Positions 22,430-34,341 of a DNA stretch of 64,000 bases are shown here, one piece after another. Source of the DNA: Aotearoamyces nothofagi (taxonomy: Eukaryota > Ascomycota > Leotiomycetes > Leotiales > Tympanidaceae). The stretch is taken from the NCBI GenBank assembly GCA_015345905.1, contig JADDTR010000037.1, forward strand, positions 1 through 64,000. Direction: 5' to 3'. The notes under the pieces were generated by a model. The model was not told where the DNA came from. It saw nothing but the letters and a program-made list of their open reading frames with translations, and searched no databases. The translations under genes and the position numbers were made by a program. Position 1 is the stretch's first letter, and every line of letters begins with the position of its first letter.

Positions 22430-25400
22430 TTACAACTGCTCGATGCCCACAATCAACTGGTCCAGTTCGTCTACACCGCCCACTAACACGCCGCCTATAA
22501 TCCTCGACAAGCCCGTTAGTTTCTTCTGCCGAGCATCCTCCTCCATCTCCCGCGACTTAATCGCCGCCGTCTCAAGTACCGGCATCGGAACCCTCGCTAA
22601 CCTAGCAACATTCAAGCCATACGAGCGGTGGGCAACACCCTCAACGACTTGAAATAGGAAGGTGATATCTTCCTCGCCATTACCACCTTCTTCAGTGAAG
22701 CCCATGTATACGTTCCGCAGCTCACTGTGTTCAAATCCACGCGCAACGCTAGCGAGAGTTTGGTAATGCGTGATGAATAGGGTGAGGCATTTCACTTCTT
22801 GCACCACATGTTCGAGGACAGCTTGGGCGATTGCCACTCCATCATGCGTGCTAGTACCGCGGCCGAGCTCATCTAGAATTACGAGAGAGCGAGGAGTAGC
22901 TTGTTTTAAGATGTCAGACGTTTCGGAGAGCTCGACCATGAATGTAGACTCGCCAGCCATCATGTTGTCAAAGGCTCCCATCCGTGTGAACACTGCGTCA
23001 AGCATCCCTAAGCGTGCAGATTCAGCTGGGACATAAGAGCCAATTTGTGCCATGATGCAGATTAGGGCAACATGTCTCACGTAACTAGATTTCCCGCCCA
23101 TATTTGGACCAGTGATAAGCAGTGTTCGTGTTCCATCAGATCGGAGGGAAGTGTTGTTGGGGACGTAACCGTCCAGGAGTAGTTTCTCAACCATAGGGTG
23201 TCGGCCACCTACGATGGTAATTTCGGTGCAGTCCGTATACTGGGGCTTCACATAACCGGGTTGGGACGCCACGGTCGCGAGCGAGAGGAGACAGTCGAGT
23301 GTTGCTAGGGAGGAGACACAGTCACGAAATGATTGATAGTATGTGGAAATTTCAGCAAGTAAGTTGGAGAACGCGGCGTCGCATGCCGCGGCGAGAGCCT
23401 CTTTATGCTGATCGCGCTCGCGGATCATTCGAATCACTTCGGGCGTGTGGAAACGGGAGACCTTTTTGGTGCCGCTAACCTTGGCCCATGAAGCAGGAAC
23501 GTGCTTAAGGTCATTATTTGACACTTCGATCAGATACTCAATACCAGCAACTGTTACATAGGTGATGTTTTTCTTGCGAATCTTCTCTGCAGCAATGGGA
23601 CGATGAGCTTCGAGATCTTGCTCAACAGAGGCGATGCCTAGTTTATGGTCACTTATATCTTCGGTCTCTTCATTTTCACGGAAGAAAGCATATTTATCAT
23701 TAGATCTGGCGGCTTGGAGATTGATTTTGTCGAGGAAACCAACCACGCTTTCGCCAATGGTTGGTAGTGCTGCCACGGCTTCGTTCAAAAGAGATGATCC
23801 GAAGCCGGCGTCCGAGGGCGATTTCACCAAGGCGAATTCGTTCGCTATTTGCTGCATTGTTTGCAGGACGGTGAGCAGTTCTGGGCGGGTACATTTGCCG
23901 TAGTAGATACGGATAAGACTTCGTTCGAGATCTGATTTAACTTTCATCAATAAAGACTTAAGCTTATCAACTTGCATGGTCTGGTTGCTTTCTTTGAGCT
24001 CTTCGACTGCTGCTACACGTTCTTCTAGCTTTTCCTTGTCAATCAGCGGCCTGCCGACCCATTTGCGAAGCAGTCTTTGCCCGAATCTTGTCTGAGTCTT
24101 GTCTAGCGACCAAAAAAGGCTGCCTTTCTCTGATTGGTCTGTCTGATTGTGATATAACTCAAGACTAGTGAGAGTGTTTCCATTGAGTAGCATGTGTGAC
24201 CGAGCACTGAATGATTGGAAATACTTTGTTAAATCAAATACATGCTCAAGGCCATATTCTGTCATGTGAGTGATCATCGCTGATAGACAGATAGTGACAG
24301 GTTCAGAGAGCTTGAGCACCCTATCAAGAAGATTGCTAGCTCGCTCGTCGTCCGTGTTTGTATGCGCTTTCATCTTATCAGCGTAGAACTGAGCAACATG
24401 GGAGTAGCTTTGGGCTGCCATTGTCTTCGACTTTTCAACGCGTTCAATGCGAATTTTGTCGCCAAATATATTTGTGCTGCTGCCAGAAAGGTGCTGGACC
24501 AACTTCTCGGTTGCCTTGGTAAGTTCTCCAACAATTAAGAATTCGCAAGGTGATATATGTAATAATCGTGTCTCGATTTCACTTCTCATAAAACCATCCT
24601 CGAAGTTGTCATATATCACATCCCCAGTGCCCGGCTGAACCGCTAATATGCCTACATCAACCTTTTCATCTGTTCCTGACCCTTTAGGATTAGTCTCTGT
24701 TATGCACAGCAAGTATCCTGTTGCTGGGGCTCCACCAGAAGGCGCATCCGTGGGCTGGCTCAGCCCTTCAATATCGTCAATGTATGTCCCCTTGGTATAT
24801 AGATTCGTGAGCTTCCGGATAAACGGTGTATTTCGATTATCGCCTGCCTTTTTCAGGGCTGCAGTTTCGATCTGGCGTACAACACCGACCTTGTGGCCCG
24901 CCATCACGAGACGTTTTGCGTGAACCGGAAGTCGAAATACTGGTATGCTAGCAGTAGCAAACCGGTCAAGATGTGCTTCGGAAGGATCTGGCTAGAATAT
25001 CAGCCGCTATTTATGGTCTAATAATGATTGTACTTACGCTCATCATATCTGAACTTTCCAGGTATGCACACAATGCCAAGCTCTTTTGCAGCTATTCTAG
25101 CATCTTCGCCAAAGAACTTAAATTTATAGCCCACTTCAACGATTAAGATAGCATCTAAATGCTTCCGTTTAATTTCCAACATTTGAAGCTCCATTGGTGT
25201 GAGTTTTCCGGTCTTTGCTCCCTTCCGCTTTCCCTTCGGGGGTGGCGGCGTCTCATCTTCTACATCCTCCCCTTCTGCATCTTCTCCGTCCAGCTGCGCT
25301 GTCTCTTCGTCTATTTGCCAATTCCTCCTCTTGATCTGCGCTATGCTGTCAGGATGGCCGAGCTTCTTCACAAACTTGTGATGTAGTCTTTCCTTCTGCC

Positions 25401-25881
25401 TTCTCACTGTCTCGTCATCTTGTTCGTCGTCGTCTGTAGGTGGCAAGGTTTGGCTCGAGCCATTGTAGAGATAGTGGTCGGTTCGATGCGATATTTTCGA
25501 CTTCTTTGCTGCCATACATTGATTTGTTTCACTGCGGGCTTTGCGTAGTGAGTTCTCCGAGAAGAAGGTACTCTGTTCGTCATCAGCCTTTCTTCGTTGG
25601 CTGGGCCGCTCTAGATCGGCATTCGCAGCTTCTGCATCTTCTCCGAGCGGTCTCTTCAAATTAGATGTCGAGTCCCCCTTTGGTTCGTCCTCTTCATCTT
25701 CACTCTCAACATCGTAGATGTTGCCCAAGCCATTGGAACCACCACGCGCCTGATTCGCTACCGGAGGGGATTGGGGAGAAGGTTTTTGAGAAGAGGCACT
25801 AAATCCATTGACGGTCTTCGGCGTGAAAAAACTTGAAATCGATTGCTGCCCCTTCAACGTTGTAGCTTTGGTCGTGCCCAT
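22430..25881 (-). CDS. msh3: DNA mismatch repair protein MSH3
   Basis: MutS-beta subunit, partner of MSH2, recognising insertion/deletion loops. Exons 25038-25881 and 22430-24987 (reverse; 50-bp intron) give 1133 residues. QQSISSFF near residue 12 is a PCNA-interacting (PIP) box, followed by a disordered acidic linker. The MutS domain I then reads [31 protein letters not shown] and [15 protein letters not shown]. The ATPase has [11 protein letters not shown] (Walker A), [23 protein letters not shown] (Walker B and signature), and a conserved ITHY. The splice acceptor was set by the family string [12 protein letters not shown]. Complete and apparently intact. Confidence 0.95.
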
Positions 25882-26112
25882 TTTTACGTATGCAACGGCG
25901 TGTTGATGTCTGCTCCGGGAGACGCGATACGCGTTAAGTGGAACTGGGCCTGAGGCACGACGTCTTCTACATCGTTGTTCGTTTAGAGGACATGGTTACT
26001 TAAAAGTAATTGTACATTATGAATTTTAGCCAAATACGACAATTAATAATTATAATTTCAGACTACTCTCCTAGCAACTATAAGCTAAAGGTTCCACAAT
26101 TACTCTCTGTGT

Positions 26113-27764
26113 TTACATCCGATATCTAAACCCAACTGTATGCATGTCTGTAATATCCTCATAATCAACGGCCGTCAACTCCTTTTTATCCAGCTGTTCA
26201 GGCAACTGATCCGGCGCCACACTCGAATCACCCACTCCCTCCTCTCTATCCCTTCTCTTATTAACCCAGGTCAAGTACGCCCTCAATATAATTGCAAAGA
26301 CCACCACAAGTGCATAACAGGCCATAATCGCTTTAAACGCCGTCGGATATCCCTCTGACTTCTCCCTCGTCAAGAACGTCTGTGGACCAGCAATATTTCC
26401 TGCGCAGTAGAACACAAACAGAATAGCGGTGATCGTCATCTTCTTTGTGACTCCTTTGTAGTTTGAAGATATTAACCCCAGGGCGAGCGGAATGGCACTT
26501 GAGCCAGTAGAAAGACAGTAGTATGCGAAGAGACGCACGCCTTTATTCGTGAGACTGTAGATCAAAGCACTACCAACAACTGGTGGGATTACTACTGCGA
26601 TGAGCAAGTACGTCGTGATATTCCTATAGCGACTGGCCAAATATCCCGTGAACATAATTGACGACATTGCAATCACACTCGATGGCAAACCAACCAGCGT
26701 TGTCTGAAGACTCGTAAATCCAAACGACTTCAAAGCGAGATTTCCAAAGCTGCCCGTGCCGCCGTTGGGGATTTGAGTGAGCACAGAGATTGCGATGAAG
26801 ATCCAGGTTTTAGGATCAAGCACGCATTCAATGGCTTGCTCAGGCTTCCAGCTTGAGTTGATAGGGTCGAAGCGTCCTAGGCCTGCGAGCACGACGCGGT
26901 CTTCGGCGTATTGCTTTTCTTCTTCAGTCAGGAACTTTGCGTCGTTGATAGTATCAGGGAGCAAAAAGAACATTATTGCGCCCCAAATGCTTGTTGCTAC
27001 ACCAAATATCTAAGGATTGTTAGACCGGTTTGATGTGATGTGACAACACATAGGATCTTGGGGGTGGGGCTTACGATGAACATCCATTGCCATGCGTGAA
27101 GGGGGTGCGAGATCTGGCCAATGCCATAGGCTAAAAGAGAGGCAATGAATCCTCCAACCGAGTTGCCAGCAAACCAAATTCCGGTGCGGCCTGGAATTTC
27201 ATCGCGAGTATACCACTGTGCTGTGATATATACATGGGCCGGGGAAACAGTGGCCTCGGCCATGCCCAGGAGAAATCGACATGTTGCAAGACCGCCGAAG
27301 CTTGAGCATGCAGCCGTCACTGCCACGAACACACCCCAGAGAATGGTCACGCTCGAGAGGTATTTCGCAACTGGGAGCTTTTGGACCAGGATAGACGTAG
27401 GGTATTCCCAGAAGAGATATCTGCAACTGTCAGTACCTATATTATTTTATTTTATAGCAACGCTTCAAAGAGCTCCAAACAACAGGGTTTAAGCATACCC
27501 AAAATAGAAGATGGAGCTGACCCATGAATACTGGGTGCCCTGGAGGTTGTTGTCATCGGTGAGACCAAAGACGGAAGCCGAGGACAGGATCGTCTTATCC
27601 ATGAAATTGAAGTTGTAAGTCACAAACATAACGGCGAGGACGCGAAAGTCGATCTTGCGGATCACTCTCTTGGCCAGCACACTGGTCGAGGGGCTCAGTC
27701 CCGTCGGCGTCTCCTGGTCCTGCACGACAACATCACCACTCTTTGTTGCGAAGGGGTTTCTCAT
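26113..27764 (-). CDS. MFS permease, Dal5/allantoate (anion:cation symporter) type
   Basis: Exons 27499-27764, 27075-27420 and 26113-27009 (reverse) give 502 residues. The N-terminal RKIDFRVLAVMFVTYNFNFMDKT is the typical start of helix 1 in the fungal ACS family (Dal5, Tna1, Vht1). It is followed by YSWVSSIFYFGY, FWEYPTSILVQKLPVAKYL, CRFLLGMAEATVSPAH and QWYTRDEIPGRTGIWFAGNS. The central loop (LTEEEKQYAEDRV) and NYKGVTKKMTITAILFVFYCAGNIAGPQTF in the second half also match. It is a plasma-membrane importer of organic anions such as allantoate, nicotinate or small peptides; the substrate is not predictable. Confidence 0.88.
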
Positions 27765-28197
27765 CTTGTGTCTATCCTACCCGCACGTACGAGAGAGAGG
27801 CTTGCTTGGGGGGGCGGGACAATTATATCGCACACCTCAGCCGGGTTTGCAGATGGCAGTACGAAGGTCGGAGGACGAAGGTCAGAGGACGAAGCAAAAC
27901 AGCAGGCCGCAAGGCTAAAGTACATTTTCACGGGGCCGTTTCCTATCGCGCTGCGCGGGCAGGATGCCAGCAAATTGCGCGTCTGTGGGAACCAGGAGTA
28001 CGGGGAGCCAGGAAGAATCCAGGCATCCTTATCTCGCCGGGCTTTCATTCTTCCCTGCCTATCTAGGTAGGAGGCACTAGATTGGATAGATCGCGCGTTA
28101 TCGCGGAGCCGTCTCAGATGGGGGGCGGTGATTGGCGGGCACGGGAGCACATCGGGAAGGGCTGCCGGCTTTTCCCATCTACGGGAGGAGGGCACGT

Positions 28198-28360
28198 GGT
28201 CGGGCCACTTCCCGTGATCAACCTTTGCCGGGCAGAGATCAGAGATCGGGGCAGGCGTCAACGAGTCGGAGTCGAATCCCACCGAGCACCTCTCCTCTTC
28301 CCTCTGCCCAAGACTCTGCCTGGCAAGAGGTTGATCACGGGAACGGGAAGTGGCCCGACC
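28198..28360. repeat. Imperfect inverted repeat, arms of about 45 bp
   Basis: 28198-28240 is the reverse complement of 28312-28360 except for a few mismatches and a 6-bp extra ACGGGA-type duplication in the right arm. The shared core is GGTCGGGCCACTTCCC ... GTGATCAACCT ... GGCAGAG. The loop is about 70 bp. Confidence 0.75.
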
Positions 28361-29216
28361 GCTCCTGCCTGCCTCTGCTCGGCCAGCGCAGAAGGAAAGC
28401 CGATGCCACCCGGGATGTGGAGGGTCGAAGACTCTAAGACTGTCGACCCGGCACCAGTTCTCGTTGCCGACGGGCGTGCCTGGCTGGCTGATGGCAGCCT
28501 GATGGCAGCCTGGTCCCAGACGAGAGCTGCATTTGGCTGCGGGAGCCGAGATCGGTGGCGCGACAGCCGCGTGAGGCCACTCGCCCTCTCCTCTCAGCCC
28601 CCGCGCAAACTCGGTTACGGCTCTATCGTTATCAGCGCGCGAATGGCTCGCGAATGGCTCTAAAGTGACTACGTCGGAGACAGACTAGACGGGCTGCCGT
28701 GGCAGCCAATGCCAGCGGGCAGTCGCGAAAATATCAATGCAATCCCAATGCCAAGCATATCCTATCCACGCGGGCACCAGCCGCAGAGCAGAGTGGTCGG
28801 GCATAGTGCCACCATACGGCTGGTTTATTCCCTGATTAGGCAATAATGCCCAGGACAGAGATTTCCAAAGGGTATTTAGACACAGACAGCCGGTTCATAT
28901 TATACATATGATACAGTCAGCCCTCTGATACATACAGCCGGTGGCAGCCGGCAGCAGTTACAGTCCTGCCGTTTCACGGACTCCGGTATTGGGTAAGGCA
29001 GGTGAGGCATGAAAGGAAAGGGAAGGTCCCTGAGGCACTGCACGCACTCCATCAGGCACGCGGCAAGGCAGCCTCTTCCCCGGTAGCTCTTCGCCCGTGG
29101 GCCACTACAGGGCGCAACGCAGGCTACTAGTAATACAGTAGAGAGCGCCTGGAGCTGCCCGGTCCCACCGCCATCGCAAGCCGCTACTTTGCGTGTAGAG
29201 AAGAGAAGAGAGCTGG

Positions 29217-29217
29217 C

Positions 29218-29258
<41 letters not shown>

Positions 29259-29259
29259 G
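29217..29259. repeat. CTGT microsatellite
   Basis: About 10 perfect CTGT units lie in the leader region upstream of the deaminase gene. Confidence 0.95.
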
Positions 29260-29279
29260 GTGTCAGGCAACGTGACGGC

Positions 29280-29336
29280 GTGACAACTTGACAACTTGAC
29301 AACTTGGCAACTTGACAACTTGGCAACTTGACAACC
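29280..29336. repeat. 8-bp tandem repeat TGACAACT
   Basis: Seven to eight units of TGACAACT/TGGCAACT end about 60 bp before the deaminase ATG, so they are probably in the promoter or 5' UTR. Confidence 0.9.
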
Positions 29337-29394
29337 TAGAGCACTTCACATCAGTCGTCTCATCTTGGATTGCTACAAATCAAAGTACGGCGCA

Positions 29395-30548
29395 ATGGCT
29401 TCTGCGTCTCCAAGCCAGGTATCGGCTCCGGGTGCCGACTTCGTGCACAACCTGCCCAAGCTCGAGCTGCATGTGCACATCGAAGGCACTTTGACCTCGT
29501 CGCTACGATGGAAGCTCGCCCAGCGGAATCACGTGCCGCTCAAGTATGCGACGGAGCAGGACCTGGCAGATTCATACAAAGTAATGTATGGAAGACCTCG
29601 ACTCGACGTGTCTCCCGTCCGCCCAGTCCGCTGACCAGCCTCAGGTATAACCACCGCAAGAAAGCGCGCGGCGATAACGGCAATCCCACCTTTCTGGAGG
29701 CCTATTATGGCGGCATGGACGTCCTGCGCACTGAAGATGACTTCTATGAACTCGGGATGGACTATTTCCGCAAAGCAAACAGCATGAATGTCCGTTACGC
29801 CGAGCCATTCTTTGATCCTCAAGCACACACTCGTCGGGGAATCCCAATCGAGGCCGTCATGCGTGGCTTGCAACGCGCCAAAGTCGCTGCCGAGAGCGAA
29901 CTGGCCGTGTTCTCAAACTGGACGTTGTGTTTCCTGCGTGACATGTCGCCGGAGTCTGCGATGCAGCATTACGAAGCCGCTCTACCTTATCGAGATGTAT
30001 TCAGAGCCATAGGCCTCGACAGCGACGAGTTTGACCGGCCACCCTCGCTATTTGAGGATGTCTTCCTGCGGGCGAGGAAGGACGGCTTCAAGATTACAGC
30101 GCATTGCGACGTCTATCAGAAAGACACACACGACCATATTCGTCAAGTAGCGAGTACGATGGGTGGATACGGTGCTGACCGTATTGACCACGGATTAAAC
30201 GCCGCTGATAAGCCCGAGTTAATAAAGCTGATCAAGGACCGTGGGATTGGCATGACTCTTTGCCCTCATGCGTATCAGCGACATGAGCCAGCGGATATGG
30301 TGTTTCCACTGATTAGAAGGTTGTTTGATGCCGCAATACCGGTGACAATTAATAGTGATGACCCGACGTATATGCATGAGAATTGGGTTGAGGAAAATGT
30401 GGAACTAGCGAGACGCATGTGTCCATTTGATCGGAAGGAGCTGGTAAGGCTGGAGAGGAACGCAGTAGCAATAAGCTGGGCCGATGAGGATATTAAGGAA
30501 AGAATTTTGGCCGAGTTGGAGGTAGTTGAGAAAAGCATTGGAGTCTAG
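29395..30548 (+). CDS. Adenosine/adenine deaminase family protein
   Basis: Metal-dependent purine deaminase fold. Exons 29395-29585 and 29645-30548 give 364 residues. The Zn-binding LELHVHIEGTL (H26, H28) is near the N-terminus. Later motifs are GFKITAHCDV (third His ligand), GADRIDHGLNA and TINSDDPTYM (metal Asp). In classical adenosine and adenine deaminases the third motif reads HAGE, whose Glu is the proton shuttle; here it reads HCDV. The group therefore departs from the classical active site, and I recall other fungal relatives with the same change. Substrate (adenosine, adenine or another amino-purine) is uncertain. The splice donor at 29586 was chosen because it is the one that keeps frame into YNHRKKARG. 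Confidence 0.82.
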
Positions 30549-31065
30549 TCATGGAGGGGAGGGAGCAGACAGAAGCAACAAGACACTTGGTGTAATTGGT
30601 AATTAAATAAATCCCTGTCACATACCACTCACAGGCAGTTTTTATTTATTTTAAAGGGAATGATATCCTTCTAGGTTTCCTGAAGATTTTGTCTACCTCG
30701 TATGTATTACTTGCCTCCAGTATAATGTAGTCAATCCAATCCAATCATAACCTCAGGCAGATCGATCACAAGCTTTCTGCGCTTCCGTACATTAGCCATA
30801 TTCGGTAAACGGCACCTTGTAGATTGGCAGAGTATGAGTTCCCAGCTTACCCGTCGATCCATGCATATATTGTCACGTGAATCGGAGTTAAGGGTGATGT
30901 TCCTGTAGCGCTAAATGTCGTTGACATCCCATCCAGGTTACAGATTACAAACACGTCAGTCCTCTAGATAGATAGATAGATAGATAGATATAGGCTTTGC
31001 CCCTCTCTTTCGCCATCCACACTTCTCTATCCTTCAAAACTCTGACAGCTATACCAGCTATCAAA
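30549..31065. other. Intergenic with GATA microsatellite
   Basis: No gene. A GATA repeat of about six units lies at 30965-30991, roughly 75 bp before the next gene's ATG. Confidence 0.7.
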
Positions 31066-32367
31066 ATGGCCAGAACCCTCGTCACGGGTAGGAAACATCA
31101 ACCCCGCTTCGCGCTGATACGTACTCACGTGATACAGGTGGAAGCGGCTTTATCGCTACAAATCTCATCGAAGAGCTCCTCAAACGAGGTCATTCTGTCG
31201 TCACAACGGTCCGGTCGGCCGAGAAAGGGCAGAAGATCAAGGCTCTGTTTCCCGATTTCCCTCATGAGAAGCTTGACTTTGTGATAGTTGAAGATATAGC
31301 TCAGCCGGACTGTTAGTTGATCATGTACTCTGCCAATCCTTACTTATATGGTTCTGACAAAATCGAAAAGCTTTTGACAAAGCGGTCGTATCTGATCCGC
31401 CGTTTGAGGTCGTTCATCATACGGCGAGCCCTTTTCACCACAACTACAAGCATGCGAGAGAGCTTCTGGACCCGGGTCAGTTTAAAGCAGCCTCGCATTC
31501 TCAATTATATCTCTTACTAACTAGACACCGTAGCTATCATTGGAACTACTGGCATTCTGAAATCCATCAAGAAATTCGCCCCAACAGTGACGCGAGTAGT
31601 AGTAACATCTTCTGTCGCCGCAGTTCGGCCCTCTTCCGATCCTCCGGGGCACATCTACACAGAGGTAGTCTTCATCTCACCACTTGCTTCCAAATGCTTA
31701 CATATCATGAACAGGCAGACTGGAGCACTCTGACTGCAGAGGATGTAGAGAAAGATTCATCCACTGCGTACCGAGCCAGCAAGACGCTCGCCGAGCGCGC
31801 AGCCTGGGATTTCGTGGAGCATGAAAAGCCTGATTTCACACTTGCAGTCGTAAGCCGCCTCCAGCCATTGCTCCAAAAGCGACTCACGGAACTGATCCCC
31901 CACAGATAAACCCCACGCTCGTCTTCGGCCCCGTCGCCGCGCATTCGTCGCTCTCGGCAATCAACACTTCCAACCAGAAGATATACAGCATCCTGAGCGG
32001 CGCCACAAAGGACAGCCTGCCCGCGACCGGCAACAACTACCTTTGGGTTGACGTACGCGATGTCGCGCTCGCTCACGTCGCCGCGGGCGAGCGGGCCGAC
32101 GCAGCGAGCAAGCGCTTCCTACTGATCGCAGGCACCTACACGAACAAAGAGCTCGTCGAGATCGTCAGCGACGAGTTCCCCCCTCTCAGGGCCAACCTCC
32201 CGGCCGGCGAGGTGCTCGAGGCCGGCGGTGTTCGGACTGGCGATTACAGTTTCGACAACAGCCAGGCGGTGCATGTGCTAGGTGTCAGGTTCAGAACGCT
32301 CAGGGAGTCGGTAGCAGATACGGTAAGGAGCTTGCAGGCGTTGCAGGAGGAGGAGCGGGTATCTTGA
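31066..32367 (+). CDS. NAD(P)-dependent reductase, extended SDR (Gre2/dihydroflavonol-reductase-like)
   Basis: Six exons (31066-31087, 31138-31311, 31371-31475, 31534-31664, 31715-31849, 31906-32367) give 342 residues. The first exon is only 22 nt and splits the Rossmann motif VTGGSGFIATN. VIHTASPFHH, RVVVTSSVAAV and the catalytic YRASK (Tyr/Lys) follow, then INPTLVFGP and the WVDVRDVALAHVAA segment. This is the pattern of fungal ketone/aldehyde reductases of the Gre2 and dihydroflavonol-4-reductase type, acting in the cytosol. The carbonyl substrate is unknown. Confidence 0.88.
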
Positions 32368-33127
32368 CGGATCGGCAGATCACTCCCTCTCATTGCCATG
32401 GGCAGTGCAGGTGTCGATAACAGTACCCGGAGGTTGTGCAAGTATCTGCCTTGGATATCCTAGATCCTAGGCACAAGGCCGCTTTTAAATACGTGGCCAC
32501 GTGTTGCTGTGAGATATCCGCACTTTTAGGTCCAGGTGTGCACTTAAGATGTTTAAAGAAATGTGGAGGGCACCTGTATTGGAGATATCTCTTGGATATA
32601 ATCTATTTGTCAATATGATGGGACATAGTATCGGGTATACATATATATATTCATTTTCAATCTGCCAGCTATTACTAAACCACCTTCTTTATTTATTAGG
32701 ATAAAAAATGAATTGCCAATAATTACAGTCTTGGTTTCGGCGGAAAACAGATTCTTGAAGAATTATATAATTATATAAGTTATCCGTAGTTATATATATT
32801 TATAATGAGAATAGCAAAAGATAATCAAACTTCACATCAGATTTGAAGCAATTAAATCATTATTATATAATTGATAAATCTATTTCAAAACAATGAAAAG
32901 CTATGGTTCTGATATACACACATGTATATATTATTTTCGAATAGTCTATCTATTTGCAGCCGAGCCCCATCTGAAGGCTAGGAAAAGAAATAAAAGGAAA
33001 ATGACAGCGGGAAAATGTATCCAGCCAAGCATTCCTTGTCGTATACTAGAATCATCTAGTTGTTTAAAGGTATGTATAGAGGGACCACAGTTACACACGG
33101 CCAGACCATATACATTAAATGATACAA
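32368..33127. other. Intergenic, AT-rich in the middle
   Basis: Convergent 3' ends of the reductase and zinc transporter genes. 32620-32960 is AT-rich; no gene seen. Confidence 0.6.
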
Positions 33128-34341
33128 TCATGCCCATTTCCCAAGTAAAGCCATAAGAGCAGCCCCTAAAAAGACGCAGACAACCATGAACGTCAGGCGC
33201 TTGTTATCTCTCGTACGCTCCGGGTTGAAGAGGAAGTCTCGCGCAAGCAGCTCGACCAATCCTGTGTAAATCAGAATTCCAGCAGAGATGGCATCCAAGA
33301 CACCACTGACAACATTTGCCGTGAAGGAGCCACCATTGTAGGTAGTACGCAGACCAAGCCCAACAGCGATAGCGATAGGAGTCGTAAGACCGTAGCCAGC
33401 GCAGAGGACCCATGGGAGGCAGTAGTGGCGTTTCGGGATGGGAATGGCGGAGAGACGGGCGCCAATACCGAGACCCTCGAAGGATTGATGGAAGACGAGG
33501 ACGGGATACAGGGTTGAGAATTCCGCGCCTGTAGTGCCGAGGTTGAGACCGATGATGACAGAGTGGACGATGACGCCAAATTCGAGGATCAAGAAGGCTG
33601 CGATCTGTTGACGGAATTGGCGATCGTTGAAGATCTCTGTGTCGGTGACAGACGTAGCCTTTTCAAGAGTCGATGGATCGTCTTTGGAGTGGCTGGACTT
33701 TGATACTTCTGCTGGCCCGTTGGTGCCGGGAAAGTCGTGGATGGGTTGATCGTTCTGGTCGGCCGAGTGTAGGGCTTGGTGGGAGACGGCAGCGTGGTCG
33801 GTGATGACGCCTTCGACGTCTGGGCTGTGCCCGTAGCCGTATTTGATTTCAACGAAGCGCTCGGCACCAAAATCCAGGAGGAATACGCCCATAACAGAGG
33901 TGAGGACAATGCCGGCGACGAAGGAGTAGCTGGCCCAGCCGCCCGTCATGCCGACGCAAGTTTGGGGCCCGATTTCGGCATAGGCCGGGTCGAGGAGACT
34001 GGCTGGAGTTAGTGGTGCTTGTGCCTAGTGGATGATGCAATGGAAAGACAGAGGGAGAAGATGACGTACTGGATAAAGGCCGTAGCAATGATGACACCAG
34101 CACCGAAGTAGCGGGCAAAGAGGTAGACATAGACGGGGATCTTGAGTCTGGGGATGCGCGCGGCAAGGACGGGGAAGAAGGTGACGGCGGTAGAGACGAT
34201 GAGGATGACAAAGAGAGCAGAGATACGAGCTCCAAGGCGGCCATCATAGTCATTGGCGCCGAGATTCAGGTAGCAGGTGATTTCCGTCGGATCAGCCGTG
34301 TCCAAGTCGACATTGTTGGGGTCGAAGCCGGAGTCAGACAT
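33128..34341 (-). CDS. ZIP-family zinc/iron transporter (Zrt-like)
   Basis: Exons 34070-34341 and 33128-33998 (reverse; 71-bp intron) give 380 residues. The start MSDSGFDPNN at 34341 is preferred; an in-frame ATG at 34371 would add ten residues. The protein shows RISALFVILIVSTAVTFFPV, the helix 3 segment GVIIATAFIHLLDPAYAE, and a His-containing cytosolic loop between helices 3 and 4 (HSPD, HQALHSADQ). The metal-path helices IVHSVIIGLNLG (helix 4) and VFHQSFEGLGIGARL (helix 5) have the conserved His residues. It is a plasma-membrane importer of Zn2+ or Fe2+ into the cytosol, likely induced by metal shortage as in the family. Confidence 0.92.

Larger units (their letters stand above)
27765..29394. 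other. GC-rich divergent promoter region
   Basis: 1.6 kb between two divergent genes. It holds a roughly 45-bp-arm inverted repeat, a CTGT microsatellite and an 8-bp tandem repeat just before the deaminase start. A 193-codon ORF (28082-28663) has GC-biased, Arg/Gly/Pro-rich content without a family match, and I do not accept it as a gene. Confidence 0.6.

Noticed and set aside
28082-28663. 193-codon ORF in GC-rich DNA
   Set aside because: Composition is Arg/Gly/Pro-rich as expected of random GC-rich sequence, and it overlaps an inverted repeat. No motif is visible.
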